64,000 bases of DNA, from positions 124,001 through 188,000 of the forward strand of contig JAEYLC010000026.1 of NCBI GenBank assembly GCA_023461435.1. Reading direction: 5' to 3'. The notes beneath the pieces are model-generated. The model had not been told where the DNA came from. It saw nothing but the letters and a program-made list of their open reading frames with translations, and searched no databases. The position numbers were made by a program, and so were the translations under genes. Each line of letters starts with the position of its first letter. The stretch's first letter is position 1. Below, one piece after another: positions 1-9,425 of this stretch. The DNA is from Bacillota bacterium (GTDB taxonomy: Bacteria > Bacillota > Clostridia > Christensenellales > SZUA-584).

Positions 1-1967
1 ATCGTAGGGCTCTTATCAGTTTCAGCCTCAAATTGGATTAGATACTGCTCATTACTTGAAACGCTTACAACTTTGCTCTGTACGTTTATCTCGTGATCAT
101 TGGCTTTAATGATTACATCTGGCATATCAAAAAATAGTTCTCCAACATCACTCACAACTTTCTCTTTTGTTATATTATGGTAAGTATCAACAATATACTT
201 TATCGATGCCATTGAAAGCCGACTATTATTTTGATGCACGACGCTGTTAATGTTAGGCATAATAAGCCCATTGAGGCCAGTATGTGCAACTGTTTTTGTA
301 CTCTCAAAAGTTAAATACGAATTGTATGTATTGAACTTATAGAACATATTTCCATTTCCTTTGAATGCACATAATTTATCAGAATCATTAAATTGTTCTA
401 CCGATGAAATTGCCGCAAGTGATCTGTATTGGTCATTAGATTGTATATCTTTAATATAATCCACCTCTGAACTTGTTCGGTTATCCATTTCATTTACATA
501 ATCAAAATCAGAATGCTTCATACTATATTTAGAAACATCCATGATGCAGACAAGACATACAATCATTACGAAAACATTAAACACGTGCTTTTTATTAAAC
601 AAAAACCTGGTATAACAATATACTATAAGCAATGCAATCAGAGAAACAGTAAAGATAAGCGCGGGTATAAAAACATTAATACCTGCATAGTATTCTTTCA
701 TCTTCTCGCCGGACATTTGAGAATTAGCCAAGGACTTGATAACCAAAATAATTAGAATCATTGTCACCAATACAACCAAGCTAAATTTCAGAAGTCGTTT
801 TGCTTCAACCCTGTCCCTTAATTTTGAAAGTATCATCCCGAAAATGACTATAGTAAAAAACACATATACAAATAACATTCGGGATGGAACTCTAAACGAC
901 CCCAGTATTGGTACCTTCCATATCAGATCTCCCAGTACGGGAATGTTGCCGATCATACAATAAATTAAGGCTAAAACATCGAATATAATAAATGTTCGTA
1001 TCTTCTTATCTTTGAGATGGAAGACAATAGCATAGATCAAAAATATGGCAACTATAATACCCAAATAAATCTCAATATCTATGCCCGTTGAATGAAATTC
1101 ATCAAATGGCATATAAATGCTATTAAATAGTTCGGGAAATATAATCATGGGAAGTATTTTATAATCGGCGGAAAATGATGCAAAATAAGCATATGGGATT
1201 TCATTTCTTCCGGTATCTTTTATTAGCTCCAAAAGCGGCAGTATCTGAATGGTAATCAGCAATATATAAATACCCAACCAAATTAAAATATCAAGTATTC
1301 TTTTTTTAAATGATATTTTACTCTTTTCCATAAAAACAACTAAATATATAAAAACAAAAATGTCAGAATAGATTGTAATTTGCGGGAAACCGGCATATGA
1401 CTGAATGGCCATTGCAAGAGAAGCAAAAAGCAATTCTTTTCTGTTGTCCGTTCGAATATAACGTTGAATAAATAAGAGGATAAGCGGCAGCCAAATAATC
1501 TCAGAATAGATATTTTGATGTTCGACTCTTACTCCTCCAAGTATAGTACTAAACATAAAAATCAAACCCGTTACAAAAGCGATCATCTTGTTCTTTTGTA
1601 TTTCTTTCATGTATAAATACATGAAAAAGCCGCCTAAAGAAATTGAAAATGTATAAAATAAATTGCTAAAAACATTAATGGGCATTAAAAGCGCTAAATA
1701 GGACAGAGGGTAAAAAAAGGATGTTTGAATATCTGCAGAATAAGGTGTACCAAGCATTCCGAATCTATTCCACAATACTGGGTCTCCTTTTAAAAAGCTT
1801 TCAGAAAATAAGCTCTTTGAGTTTAAATAAGAAACACCATCACCGTTAACCATAACATGTCCATTGGCTAAATAACCTGAATAGACAACCAATGGAACTA
1901 CCAAATAGATAACTAGCGTCATAATGGTATATAGATATTCTTTATTTAAGCTTATCTTTAACTTCAT
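1..1967 (-). CDS. YfhO-like polytopic membrane protein, C-terminus cut by window edge
   Basis: About 655 residues are visible; the frame is still open at base 1, so the protein is partial. The ATG at 1967 follows an AGAGGAG ribosome binding site. The N-terminal part has many hydrophobic segments. An early loop has the pattern NGDGVSYLNSKSLF...GDPVLWNRFGMLGTPYSAD, typical of YfhO/GT-C like proteins that bind a lipid-linked sugar outside the membrane. The visible C-terminal part (about residues 480-655) is soluble and beta-rich, as in YfhO proteins, which in Bacillus and Listeria are tied to glycosylation of teichoic acid or surface glycans. It starts 22 bp after the preceding membrane gene, so it is probably co-transcribed with it. 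The codon usage is more AT-rich than in the genes to the right, which hints at separate acquisition. Family assignment is fairly sure; substrate is unknown. Confidence 0.7.
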   Translation of the reverse strand, partial: MKLKISLNKEYLYTIMTLVIYLVVPLVVYSGYLANGHVMVNGDGVSYLNSKSLFSESFLKGDPVLWNRFGMLGTPYSADIQTSFFYPLSYLALLMPINVFSNLFYTFSISLGGFFMYLYMKEIQKNKMIAFVTGLIFMFSTILGGVRVEHQNIYSEIIWLPLILLFIQRYIRTDNRKELLFASLAMAIQSYAGFPQITIYSDIFVFIYLVVFMEKSKISFKKRILDILIWLGIYILLITIQILPLLELIKDTGRNEIPYAYFASFSADYKILPMIIFPELFNSIYMPFDEFHSTGIDIEIYLGIIVAIFLIYAIVFHLKDKKIRTFIIFDVLALIYCMIGNIPVLGDLIWKVPILGSFRVPSRMLFVYVFFTIVIFGMILSKLRDRVEAKRLLKFSLVVLVTMILIILVIKSLANSQMSGEKMKEYYAGINVFIPALIFTVSLIALLIVYCYTRFLFNKKHVFNVFVMIVCLVCIMDVSKYSMKHSDFDYVNEMDNRTSSEVDYIKDIQSNDQYRSLAAISSVEQFNDSDKLCAFKGNGNMFYKFNTYNSYLTFESTKTVAHTGLNGLIMPNINSVVHQNNSRLSMASIKYIVDTYHNITKEKVVSDVGELFFDMPDVIIKANDHEINVQSKVVSVSSNEQYLIQFEAETDKSPT

Positions 1968-1989
1968 ACAAAACTCCTCTACAAGATCG

Positions 1990-3822
1990 TCACTCTATGG
2001 TTATCGAATTCACATCGATCCATCCGTCGCTGTCCAAATAGACGATATGCCCTTCCTCGGCCACCACATTCAGGTCAAACGACACTGACTTGTGAGTGAA
2101 CTGGTCTTTATCGCTGTATTTATTATACTGTATCGTCATCGTTCTTACATCGTTTGGCATATCCACATACAGCTGAGCGTCACTGATCAGGATTTTCTTT
2201 TTCGCGCTGTCTACAGCATCAACACGGACTCCGCCCAGGCTGCCCTTCAATATAATGCCGCCGCCCGCGCCGTAATAGATCTCTTTTGTGAAACGGGTCC
2301 CGGCGCCAACATCGGCCAACTCACTGAATTCTTTGGCATCAGGCGGCAGCGAGTCTATATAAGCATAGAAATCCTGAGCCGCCATTTTACGGTCAGCATA
2401 TGTGGCAAATAAATCGCCGTTCGGAACCGCATAAAACTGCGGGCTATTATCATATAGCACCGAACTGGTTTCATTGATCTCATCGTAAAAACCGTCTTTT
2501 ATCGCGCTGACATAGGCTTCTCTCGCAACCACCGTATGCAGATTCATATAGGTGAAAAAGTCGTCCATCGTGTTGATGTTAATCGTCAGTATCGGCAGCC
2601 CAAGGAGTATGCACAAATGAAATATGATAAGCTTTAACCGTTTCTTCTGGCTGAGAATTGAGGCGAGTCCGGCCGTAATCAATGCTATACCCAGCCATTC
2701 GACATATACCGGCAAATGACCGGCGCCAAGGTGCACATCGCTGGTCTGGTATCTTGCGGAAATTGAGATCAGCGCACAGGGAATAATGACAAATACAGCG
2801 CCTATCAACATGATCAGTACATTTGATTTCAATTTCTCCTGATCTTCGTCCTTCTTTATTCTGAAGAAAATGAAATAGCTGAGGACCGCAAATATCGGCA
2901 GGCAGATAAGATGCCGCAGATCAAAACTCAGCAGCGTTCCGCGCATATCAACGCCGCCAAAATAAGCTTGGGTCAGCGGTACCGCCGCGCTGAACTGCTT
3001 TGCAAATGTTTTCACAATAGCCATCAAATCAGTGATATGAAGATCCACACCAGCATATGTAGCCGCCTCCGCGGTCATCCTTGCGTACACGTTCAATATA
3101 AATATCACAGCAAAAACAACCAGCTGCGGAATGATCATCTTGAGCCTGGCTGTAAACTTTCTGTCTGTATTCATAAAGGCGATAATCATAATCACAAAGA
3201 TAAAAAGGAAACCCACTTCGTAGAACAGCATTGAGCATGCCATAAAAACAGCGCTCAGGACAATATATCTCTTCTTGTTCTTTTCAAAAGAATAGATCGT
3301 GAACAACAGTGAAAGAATGCCAAAGAACATGACATTCTGCGCAAGGCTGTGAAACGAATATAACGCGTTAAATGTGCTGACAGCGATCTGAAAAAATATG
3401 GGGAGAATCAGCATGACCAACAACTTAAGCCTTTTGGAGTGTGTGATCTCCTCTACCAGAACTCCGCACAGCCACACATTCACCAATGTCATCAGAACGA
3501 TATACAATTTGTAATAAAAGCTCGCATTTGCAGTCAAAGCGAGCGCATTGAACAGAAAGAGAATCAGCGGCCCCATCGGAAACACCCGGCCTTGATCGAA
3601 CCAATACTGCTCATTTCCGGCAACCAGATCGTTAATGCTCACACCACCGTTCACCGCGGCACCATGAATCAATGAATTGAATGAATCGTCATAAAGAAAA
3701 CCGCTGCCAAGCACAGGGGTTAAATAGACGTAAACAAACACCATAACGATAAACTCGAATTTATAACGATTTAAAAAGCCTAGTATGGAGCCCCAAAATC
3801 CGTTTTTATTTTCTGTCTGCAT
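1990..3822 (-). CDS. Polytopic membrane protein, probable GT-C type glycosyltransferase
   Basis: A 610-residue protein with about ten to eleven hydrophobic helices in residues 1-420 and a soluble C-terminal region of roughly 190 residues. The first large loop carries an acidic pair in GFLYDDSFNSL, where GT-C enzymes keep catalytic acidic residues. I do not recognise a named family. It lies downstream of a GtrA/GtrB pair on the same strand. GtrA-GtrB-GtrC modules use an unrelated membrane transferase as the third member, so a GtrC-like role is possible but is inference. A promoter and a structured leader precede it (3823-4067), so it probably heads a two-gene unit with the YfhO-like gene. Confidence 0.6.
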   Translation of the reverse strand: MQTENKNGFWGSILGFLNRYKFEFIVMVFVYVYLTPVLGSGFLYDDSFNSLIHGAAVNGGVSINDLVAGNEQYWFDQGRVFPMGPLILFLFNALALTANASFYYKLYIVLMTLVNVWLCGVLVEEITHSKRLKLLVMLILPIFFQIAVSTFNALYSFHSLAQNVMFFGILSLLFTIYSFEKNKKRYIVLSAVFMACSMLFYEVGFLFIFVIMIIAFMNTDRKFTARLKMIIPQLVVFAVIFILNVYARMTAEAATYAGVDLHITDLMAIVKTFAKQFSAAVPLTQAYFGGVDMRGTLLSFDLRHLICLPIFAVLSYFIFFRIKKDEDQEKLKSNVLIMLIGAVFVIIPCALISISARYQTSDVHLGAGHLPVYVEWLGIALITAGLASILSQKKRLKLIIFHLCILLGLPILTININTMDDFFTYMNLHTVVAREAYVSAIKDGFYDEINETSSVLYDNSPQFYAVPNGDLFATYADRKMAAQDFYAYIDSLPPDAKEFSELADVGAGTRFTKEIYYGAGGGIILKGSLGGVRVDAVDSAKKKILISDAQLYVDMPNDVRTMTIQYNKYSDKDQFTHKSVSFDLNVVAEEGHIVYLDSDGWIDVNSITIE

Positions 3823-3853
3823 ATTCGGCTACCTTCCAAAAACTAAATTCTTT

Positions 3854-3954
3854 TATGCCCGCTTTCCTTCCAAGCGTCTCCCTATTCGGGCATACGCCTG
3901 CAGGCGGGATGGAATATATCCCTACGGAGCTGCCGAAACCGGCAGAATTCTGCA
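3854..3954 (-). promoter_or_regulatory. Structured 5-prime leader of the 1990-3822 gene
   Basis: The roughly 195-nt leader between the promoter at 4018-4045 and the start at 3822 holds several self-complementary segments. TATGCCCG (3854-3861) pairs with CGGGCATA (3887-3894). CTGCCG (3930-3935) pairs with CGGCAG (3940-3945) across AAAC. The 12-mer palindrome GCAGAATTCTGC overlaps the last arm, so two pairings exclude each other. No known riboswitch class is recognised. Confidence 0.4.
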
Positions 3955-4017
3955 ATTGGCAAGCAGCTGTGATGATCGGATCGATGCTGACGCATGCTCC
4001 GTATTCCCATGGTTTCC

Positions 4018-4045
4018 ATTATACACGCAATCCCATATTCTTCAA
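4018..4045 (-). promoter_or_regulatory. Probable sigma-A promoter for 1990-3822 and the YfhO-like gene
   Basis: On the minus strand a -35 TTGAAG (4040-4045) and a perfect -10 TATAAT (4018-4023) are separated by 16 bp. It lies just downstream of the SDR gene stop and about 195 bp before the next start codon. Confidence 0.55.
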
Positions 4046-4067
4046 ACATAAGGATGCTGCGTCCATG

Positions 4068-4979
4068 TCAACCTTTAAGATATGATAGTGTTTTGCTTAT
4101 CCCGTCCCTGAAAGACATTACCGGTTTCCAGCCCACGTCCTTGGTCAGCTCTTCAATGTCCGCCTGCAAATACATCACCTGTTTTTCCGAATATGGTACC
4201 GCTCCCAGCTCTATCTGCGCATGCGGCACCACCACATCCCGGATGTCGAGTATATATTCCGCCAACGGCCTTGCCTCACCGTTGCCGATCACATATGTCT
4301 TTGCGTCAATGCCGCTCTCTCCGAGAAGGCGGAAAGCCGCTGCCGCATCTCCGCTGTATAGGTAGTCCCACATCTGTTCCCCTTTGGTAAACTGCGGCAC
4401 TTCACCTGCCAAGAGCTTTTGTATGGTGGACATCACCATGCTCGTTTCCCCGTCATACGGGCCGTATACGCTGAGTATCCTTGTCCAGATGTGTTTCATG
4501 CCCAGTTGATGCGCATAGTCTCTTGTCATCATGCCGGCAATCAGCTTGCCCATTCCATAGCCGTTTTCGGGATATACGGGCGTTTCTGCCGTCAGCTTGC
4601 CCTCCACTCGGCCATACTCCGCCTGAGAACCTGCCCCGATAAACGTGTGGCAGCCAAACCGCGAAGCTGCACCCACCGCGTCCAGCGCGAACGTCACGTT
4701 CCGGTTCTGTAAGTACATATCGTTGCGGGCACTGCCTATTGTCCCATCCCATGCAAAGTGATAGAACACATCGTATTGTTTGCCCGTTGTGTTCCCAACA
4801 GACGTCAGCTGCTCCAGGGAGCAATCCAGCACGCTGACCAAAGGATGATCGGGTACTCTTGCCCGGCGCTTCGAATCACGGCGGCAAAATACCAGCACCT
4901 CAATACCATCCGATATGAAATTTTGAATCAGGGCCATACCGATTGCACCGGTGGCTCCTGTGATAATCGCTCTATTCAT
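4068..4979 (-). CDS. NAD(P)-dependent SDR sugar reductase/epimerase, YerF-like candidate
   Basis: A 303-residue extended short-chain dehydrogenase. The Rossmann dinucleotide motif is at the N-terminus (ITGATGAIGMALI) and the catalytic Tyr-x3-Lys is in YGMGKLIAG near residue 145. Length and layout fit nucleotide-sugar reductases and epimerases. It ends an apparent run aldolase, TPP enzyme, HAD, SDR. In yersiniose synthesis a TPP enzyme (YerE) adds an acetyl branch at C4 and an SDR (YerF) reduces the branch ketone. This gene sits where a YerF counterpart would be expected. SDR family is certain; the YerF role is inferred from context only. Confidence 0.75.
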   Translation of the reverse strand: MNRAIITGATGAIGMALIQNFISDGIEVLVFCRRDSKRRARVPDHPLVSVLDCSLEQLTSVGNTTGKQYDVFYHFAWDGTIGSARNDMYLQNRNVTFALDAVGAASRFGCHTFIGAGSQAEYGRVEGKLTAETPVYPENGYGMGKLIAGMMTRDYAHQLGMKHIWTRILSVYGPYDGETSMVMSTIQKLLAGEVPQFTKGEQMWDYLYSGDAAAAFRLLGESGIDAKTYVIGNGEARPLAEYILDIRDVVVPHAQIELGAVPYSEKQVMYLQADIEELTKDVGWKPVMSFRDGISKTLSYLKG

Positions 4980-4995
4980 ACTTCTCCCAAGCCTG

Positions 4996-5637
4996 TTACG
5001 CTAAATCCAGCAGCTCCAAGGGTGTTTTGGCCAGCCGTAAGCCTTGCGAATCCGCCTCACCGTTTTTAAAGCCGTAACCGTATGTAACCCCGATGAACGG
5101 CATACCCACCTGCTCTGCGCCGATCAGGTCGTGTACGGTATCTCCGATCATAACCGCTTCCTGCCAATTTGAGATATTGTACTTTTCAATGATATAGTTC
5201 AGAATATCACTTTTTTTGCTTCTGGTATTGTCAAGGTTGCTTCCGACGATATCGTCAAAGTAACAGGCAATCCCCAGATGTTCAGCGATATCCTTTGCAA
5301 AATTGGTGGGCTTTGAAGTCGCGATGATCAAAGTCTTGCTTTCGCTGTGAAGCCGCGCCAGCACTTCTTCCATGCCTTCATACAGCGCGCACTGGAACTT
5401 GCCTTGCTTGTCGTAATATTCACGGAAGATCTTCGCGGCCATGATGGCCATATCCTCCGTGAACTGATAGACGCTGCAAAATGTTGCCACCAGCGGCGGC
5501 CCGACAAACTGTTTGAGCTTATCGGCATCCCGATCTTCTATCCCCAGCTGTGTGAGCGCGTGCTTGGCGGAAGCGATGATGCCTTCGCCGGAATCCACAA
5601 CGGTACCGTCCAGATCAAACAATAAGTAATGGTACAT
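4996..5637 (-). CDS. HAD-superfamily hydrolase, phosphoglycolate phosphatase-like
   Basis: A 213-residue HAD phosphatase. Motif I is at the very N-terminus (LLFDLDGTVVDSGEGI: nucleophile Asp and general acid Asp). Motif II is the Ser/Thr at the end of TLIIATSKPTN. Motif III/IV is seen as a Lys in RSKKSD and the acidic pair in AVMIGDTVHD. The helical cap between motifs I and II is that of the Gph/PGMB type. It starts 11 bp after the TPP-enzyme gene and precedes the SDR by 16 bp, so all three look co-transcribed. A HAD enzyme in a nucleotide-sugar operon may dephosphorylate a sugar or keto-acid intermediate; the substrate cannot be read from sequence. Confidence 0.8.
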   Translation of the reverse strand: MYHYLLFDLDGTVVDSGEGIIASAKHALTQLGIEDRDADKLKQFVGPPLVATFCSVYQFTEDMAIMAAKIFREYYDKQGKFQCALYEGMEEVLARLHSESKTLIIATSKPTNFAKDIAEHLGIACYFDDIVGSNLDNTRSKKSDILNYIIEKYNISNWQEAVMIGDTVHDLIGAEQVGMPFIGVTYGYGFKNGEADSQGLRLAKTPLELLDLA

Positions 5638-5648
5638 CAGCCGTCTCT

Positions 5649-7448
5649 TTACTCCTCGACAAACATGGGAATGATCATGTTTTCTTTCATTTCTTCGTCG
5701 CTAAGGGCAGGATTCATATATTCAAGCGGCTTAGATTCCATCTGTCCGTCTTTTCTCTTGTATGAGACCTGCTTCGGAAAGGCGGTGACTTCAATCGGCG
5801 TCATCACCTCGCAGATCACAGGGCCATCCTCTCTGAAGACCTCCTGCACTTTTTCATCGAGCTCGCTGTTGGACTCTATCACTATGCTCTTCAAGCCAAA
5901 CGCCTTTGCCACGTCGGCAATACGCGGTATCGAGAGGTTCGAGTCCTCCGTACAGGCAACCAAATGACCTTGGAACAGGTTTGTCTGCGTCGCTTTAATC
6001 GCGCCGTATCCCTTGTTGCTCAGAACAAACAGCTTGATCGGCAGCTGGAGCCGCCTTATGGTTTCCAGCTCCTGAATGTTCATCATAAAGCCGCCGTCTC
6101 CGTTAACACCCACGGTCATCTTTCCGTCGCTTGCAAGACATGCACCGATGCTCGAAGGAAGGCCGTATCCCATGGATGCCAGCCCTTTCGTGCAGAACAC
6201 GCGCTGCCCTTTCTTAACCCGGAATGTCTGCATGGAAATGTCAATACAGCTTCCCGAACTGCCGGACACATAGACATCCTCCGCCGACATGTATTTGGAA
6301 ATCGTCTCGATCAGGCAGTACGTGTTGACCAGCTTCTCCTGCTTCCAATACTCCTCTTTGACTATCGGGTATTTCTGTTTCATCTTCCGGCAATAAGCAA
6401 GCCATTCCGAGCGGTCCTTTTGAACCGCTTTGTCTTTGTTCTTGATCAAAAGCCGCATGAACTCCTTCGCGTCCGCATGGATCGGCAGATCGGAGCGCAC
6501 GTTGATTTTATGCAGTTCCCCCTTGTCAATGTCCACCGTCACCTTGAAGGCTTCCCGCGCAAACCCGTCAAAATTATATCCGGTCTGCAGCAGGTTCAAC
6601 CTGGCCCCGACGGTCAGAAATAGATCCGAGTTTTGCTGTATGAAATTGGCATACCTGTGCCCCAAACCGCCCGGGCGCCCGAAATATAACGGATTTGTTT
6701 CCTCAATCAGGTCGATCCCGTTCCATGTCGTCAGCACGGGAATGCCTAAGCACGCTGCCAACTCTTCAAATTCTTCAATACCTTCCGCAAGCCGGATTCC
6801 GTTTCCAGCCAGCAGCACGGGTCTGTCGGATTTATTGAGGCGCTCAATCACCTGAAGCACCTGTTTTTCGAGTCCGGTATTCGGCATCAGTTTTTGAGGA
6901 TTGTAGCCAATCAGCTGCTCCTCATCCACCATCGTCGCTTGAACATCGAGAGGAATATCCAGCCAAACAGGGCCCCTCCTCCCCGACATCGCTTCATACA
7001 ATGCGCGCTCCACATGATAACGCACCATCAGCGGATCATCGACGAGCGCCGCATACTTCGTGATGGACTTGACGACAGAGATGATATCGAGCTCCTGCAT
7101 TCCCATCTGGCGGATACCCTGATCGTTGATCATATCGGCTCGTTTGACCTGGCCGGATACCACGAACATCGGCGTCGATTCCAAATAGGCCCCCGCCACA
7201 CCCGTCAGCGCATTCGTTCCGCCTGGCCCTGTCGTCACCATCAGCAAGCCAAGCTGGTTATGAACGCGGGCATAGGCCTCCGCCGCAATGGCGCATCCCT
7301 GCTCGTGCAGGCAGCATATATATTGAATGCTTTTGCTGCTGCCCAAGGAATCATTGAGGTGCATCGCCCCGCCGCCCGGCAGCATAAACATGTGGCGTGT
7401 GCCCGTCTCTTCGAGTCTCTTTATAATATAGTCCGATACCTTTATCAT
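5649..7448 (-). CDS. Thiamine-diphosphate enzyme, acetolactate synthase/YerE type
   Basis: A 599-residue ThDP enzyme with the three-domain acetolactate synthase layout. The catalytic glutamate is Glu49 in CLHEQGCAIAAEAYAR. The TGPGGTNALTG loop is at residues 73-83, and the ThDP/Mg motif has Gly450-Asp451-Gly452 followed by Asn478 (LSNKGYGAI). Known acetolactate synthases act in branched-chain amino acid synthesis, but here no ilv genes are near. The neighbours make a CDP-3,6-dideoxyhexulose (rfbF, rfbG, rfbH). YerE, an acetolactate synthase homologue, transfers a two-carbon unit from pyruvate to C4 of that sugar, so this is a good YerE-type candidate. The donor could differ from pyruvate given the aldolase-like neighbour. 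Confidence 0.8.
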   Translation of the reverse strand: MIKVSDYIIKRLEETGTRHMFMLPGGGAMHLNDSLGSSKSIQYICCLHEQGCAIAAEAYARVHNQLGLLMVTTGPGGTNALTGVAGAYLESTPMFVVSGQVKRADMINDQGIRQMGMQELDIISVVKSITKYAALVDDPLMVRYHVERALYEAMSGRRGPVWLDIPLDVQATMVDEEQLIGYNPQKLMPNTGLEKQVLQVIERLNKSDRPVLLAGNGIRLAEGIEEFEELAACLGIPVLTTWNGIDLIEETNPLYFGRPGGLGHRYANFIQQNSDLFLTVGARLNLLQTGYNFDGFAREAFKVTVDIDKGELHKINVRSDLPIHADAKEFMRLLIKNKDKAVQKDRSEWLAYCRKMKQKYPIVKEEYWKQEKLVNTYCLIETISKYMSAEDVYVSGSSGSCIDISMQTFRVKKGQRVFCTKGLASMGYGLPSSIGACLASDGKMTVGVNGDGGFMMNIQELETIRRLQLPIKLFVLSNKGYGAIKATQTNLFQGHLVACTEDSNLSIPRIADVAKAFGLKSIVIESNSELDEKVQEVFREDGPVICEVMTPIEVTAFPKQVSYKRKDGQMESKPLEYMNPALSDEEMKENMIIPMFVEE

Positions 7449-7512
7449 CTCTCAGGAGTTCCCTTTCCGTCAAAAAACATCATGGATGCGCGGTTCACGC
7501 CAAAACGGCAGC

Positions 7513-9141
7513 CTACTGCATCTTAGCATCAGCATTAAATTTGCTGTCGGTTACAAAAGTCAGGTCCATACTGTCTGCGATCGTCGCCCGGAAATCGGAG
7601 AAAATATCCATAATCTCCTCGTTGAGCTCGCCCCAGTTGTTCTTCGGGTTCAGCGACGGCAGCGTCGTGTCGCAGTAGCTGTCCGAATAGTTATCGCTGA
7701 ATCCATCGAATCCCGCGAGTGCGACATCCTCTATCTGCAGCTTATTTAAGAGCCGCAGGCACATGATCATGGCGTTGTCAAAATGCTCCCAGCCGCGCTT
7801 GATCAGCAGATTGAAGTTGACAACCATCTCATTGTCATCGGCTTCGGTTTTAACGCTCGAAGACAGTATCCGTTTCACCGCATAAAACGACTCGGGGTAA
7901 ATGTCTCTTGCGTAGTCATAGCGGATCGTGTTGCTGAAAAAGATATAATCATATTTAAAATCCGAAGAAGCTGCGTTCACCCCGATAATCACCGGCTGAT
8001 TCTCTTCAATGTACCGGGCGATCCTGTCCTTTTGCGTAACGATCGTTTTTCCGGGGGAAACCAGCAATACCTTTCTGTCCTTTAACTTTCCTTTCAGCTC
8101 CTGCAGCGCTGCCGCGTCGTCCACATCCTTGCTGCGGTAATCGATATAGGTCTTTTCCAAAAGGTCATAGTTATAATTTGTCCGTTCTTTCTCGGGCAAT
8201 GCGCAGATCACGTTTCTTAAGTCTTTCGCGGTTGACCTGTGGTTGTCAAGCAGATAGGCTATGTTGTTGACATGCGCACAGTACATACCGGCTATAAAAT
8301 ACGGCGTGGAATATCCCCAGCTGAAATTCTCAATGAAATACCCCATGTATGTGTCGATCGTGTCCATGATCGTGTTCATGTCGTAATTGGCTTTATACTT
8401 ATGGATCAGATAATTCACAAGCAATTCAGTGGTCGCGTTGCCCGCGCCGCGCCCCATACCGCACAAACTCGAATCCACAACAATGCTGCGGCTGCCCTGA
8501 AGCAGCATTTCAACAAACTGCATGGTAAGCGCAAACGACAGCTGCTGGTTATTATGCGAATGAAATCCCAGTTTGATCTCCGGAGACAGTGTCTTATCAA
8601 GAAGCGTGACAATGCTCATCAAGTCTTCCGAAAACATCGCGCCAAAGGTATCGACAACCGATAAAGAGACCGGCTCAGCCTTGTTGGCCTCCTCGGCAAG
8701 CGCAATCAGCTCATCCTTGCTGTATCCAAGCGTATTGGCAGCCTGGTAAAAAACTTTATATCCTTTTTCCTTGATCGTTTTCCCAACTGCGATACCCTCT
8801 TTAAATTTGTGCTGCGGAAATACCACGCGTATCGCGTCAATGGACTTTCCGTCATAATCCGGCAGGTTATTCAAATCATATCTGTCCCAGTCAATCATCG
8901 CCGTATAGACGGCACGTGGGTTTTTCTCACACATATAGGGTTCCAAGTCCTGCGGGACGTGATAGAAGGTCGTTCCCTCCTTATGCGCGGAATTTTTAAG
9001 CCATCCGCACTCAATTATATCAATATTCGCCTCCGTCATCTTCTTAATGATACCCTTGATCGCCGGAGTCCCAAATTTCGCATCCACAACATATGCGCCA
9101 TCCCTTAAAGTGCAATCGAGAACCTGAATTCTGTTTTTCAT
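7513..9141 (-). CDS. DRE-TIM metallolyase (HMGL/hydroxyoxovalerate aldolase-like) with unknown C-terminal domain
   Basis: A 542-residue protein from the ATG at 9141, chosen because GAGAGGAG precedes it at good spacing; an upstream in-frame ATG has no such site. Residues 1-290 form an HMGL-like TIM barrel: LDCTLRDGA at residues 8-16 carries the Arg-Asp pair, and His194-x-His196 (GFHSHNNQ) are metal ligands. These enzymes make or break C-C bonds next to a keto acid. Residues about 320-542 form a second domain starting KVLLVSPGKTIV, with a Rossmann-like beginning, which I do not recognise. It lies 64 bp before the TPP-enzyme gene. It may supply or process the acyl donor used there; this is inference. 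Confidence 0.75.
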   Translation of the reverse strand: MKNRIQVLDCTLRDGAYVVDAKFGTPAIKGIIKKMTEANIDIIECGWLKNSAHKEGTTFYHVPQDLEPYMCEKNPRAVYTAMIDWDRYDLNNLPDYDGKSIDAIRVVFPQHKFKEGIAVGKTIKEKGYKVFYQAANTLGYSKDELIALAEEANKAEPVSLSVVDTFGAMFSEDLMSIVTLLDKTLSPEIKLGFHSHNNQQLSFALTMQFVEMLLQGSRSIVVDSSLCGMGRGAGNATTELLVNYLIHKYKANYDMNTIMDTIDTYMGYFIENFSWGYSTPYFIAGMYCAHVNNIAYLLDNHRSTAKDLRNVICALPEKERTNYNYDLLEKTYIDYRSKDVDDAAALQELKGKLKDRKVLLVSPGKTIVTQKDRIARYIEENQPVIIGVNAASSDFKYDYIFFSNTIRYDYARDIYPESFYAVKRILSSSVKTEADDNEMVVNFNLLIKRGWEHFDNAMIMCLRLLNKLQIEDVALAGFDGFSDNYSDSYCDTTLPSLNPKNNWGELNEEIMDIFSDFRATIADSMDLTFVTDSKFNADAKMQ

Positions 9142-9379
9142 CGTTTTTTCTCCTCTCGCAGTGTGATTCAATTATATCTTCGTATTATTAATTATCCTTA
9201 TATTAAACCCTTCAGCTTCCCGATACCGGTCTACTGAAGGGTAACGCTGTTGCATTATCGTTTGCTTTCGAAATTCCCCTGTAACGTCACTCGCAGCTAT
9301 TTTCTTGCACTTCTGCCTCAAGCATTACCCTTTTATAAAAGGACGCTGTTTATTAAAAACAGCACGGCAGCACTCATGT

Positions 9380-9400
9380 AAAAAAACAGTCGATGGCTGT
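9380..9400 (-). terminator. Weak terminator-like hairpin after gtrB
   Basis: On the minus strand ACAG and CTGT (9397-9400, 9386-9389) form a short stem followed by seven T residues (9380-9386). It lies 26 bp past the GT2 stop. The stem is only 4 bp, so termination would be weak. The rest of 9142-9425 has a 14-bp palindrome CCTTTTATAAAAGG (9329-9342) and an 8-bp inverted repeat CCCTTCAG/CTGAAGGG (9208-9215, 9234-9241). I see no gene there. Confidence 0.25.
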
Positions 9401-9425
9401 CTTACAGTTGAACCCCGGTGGCTCT

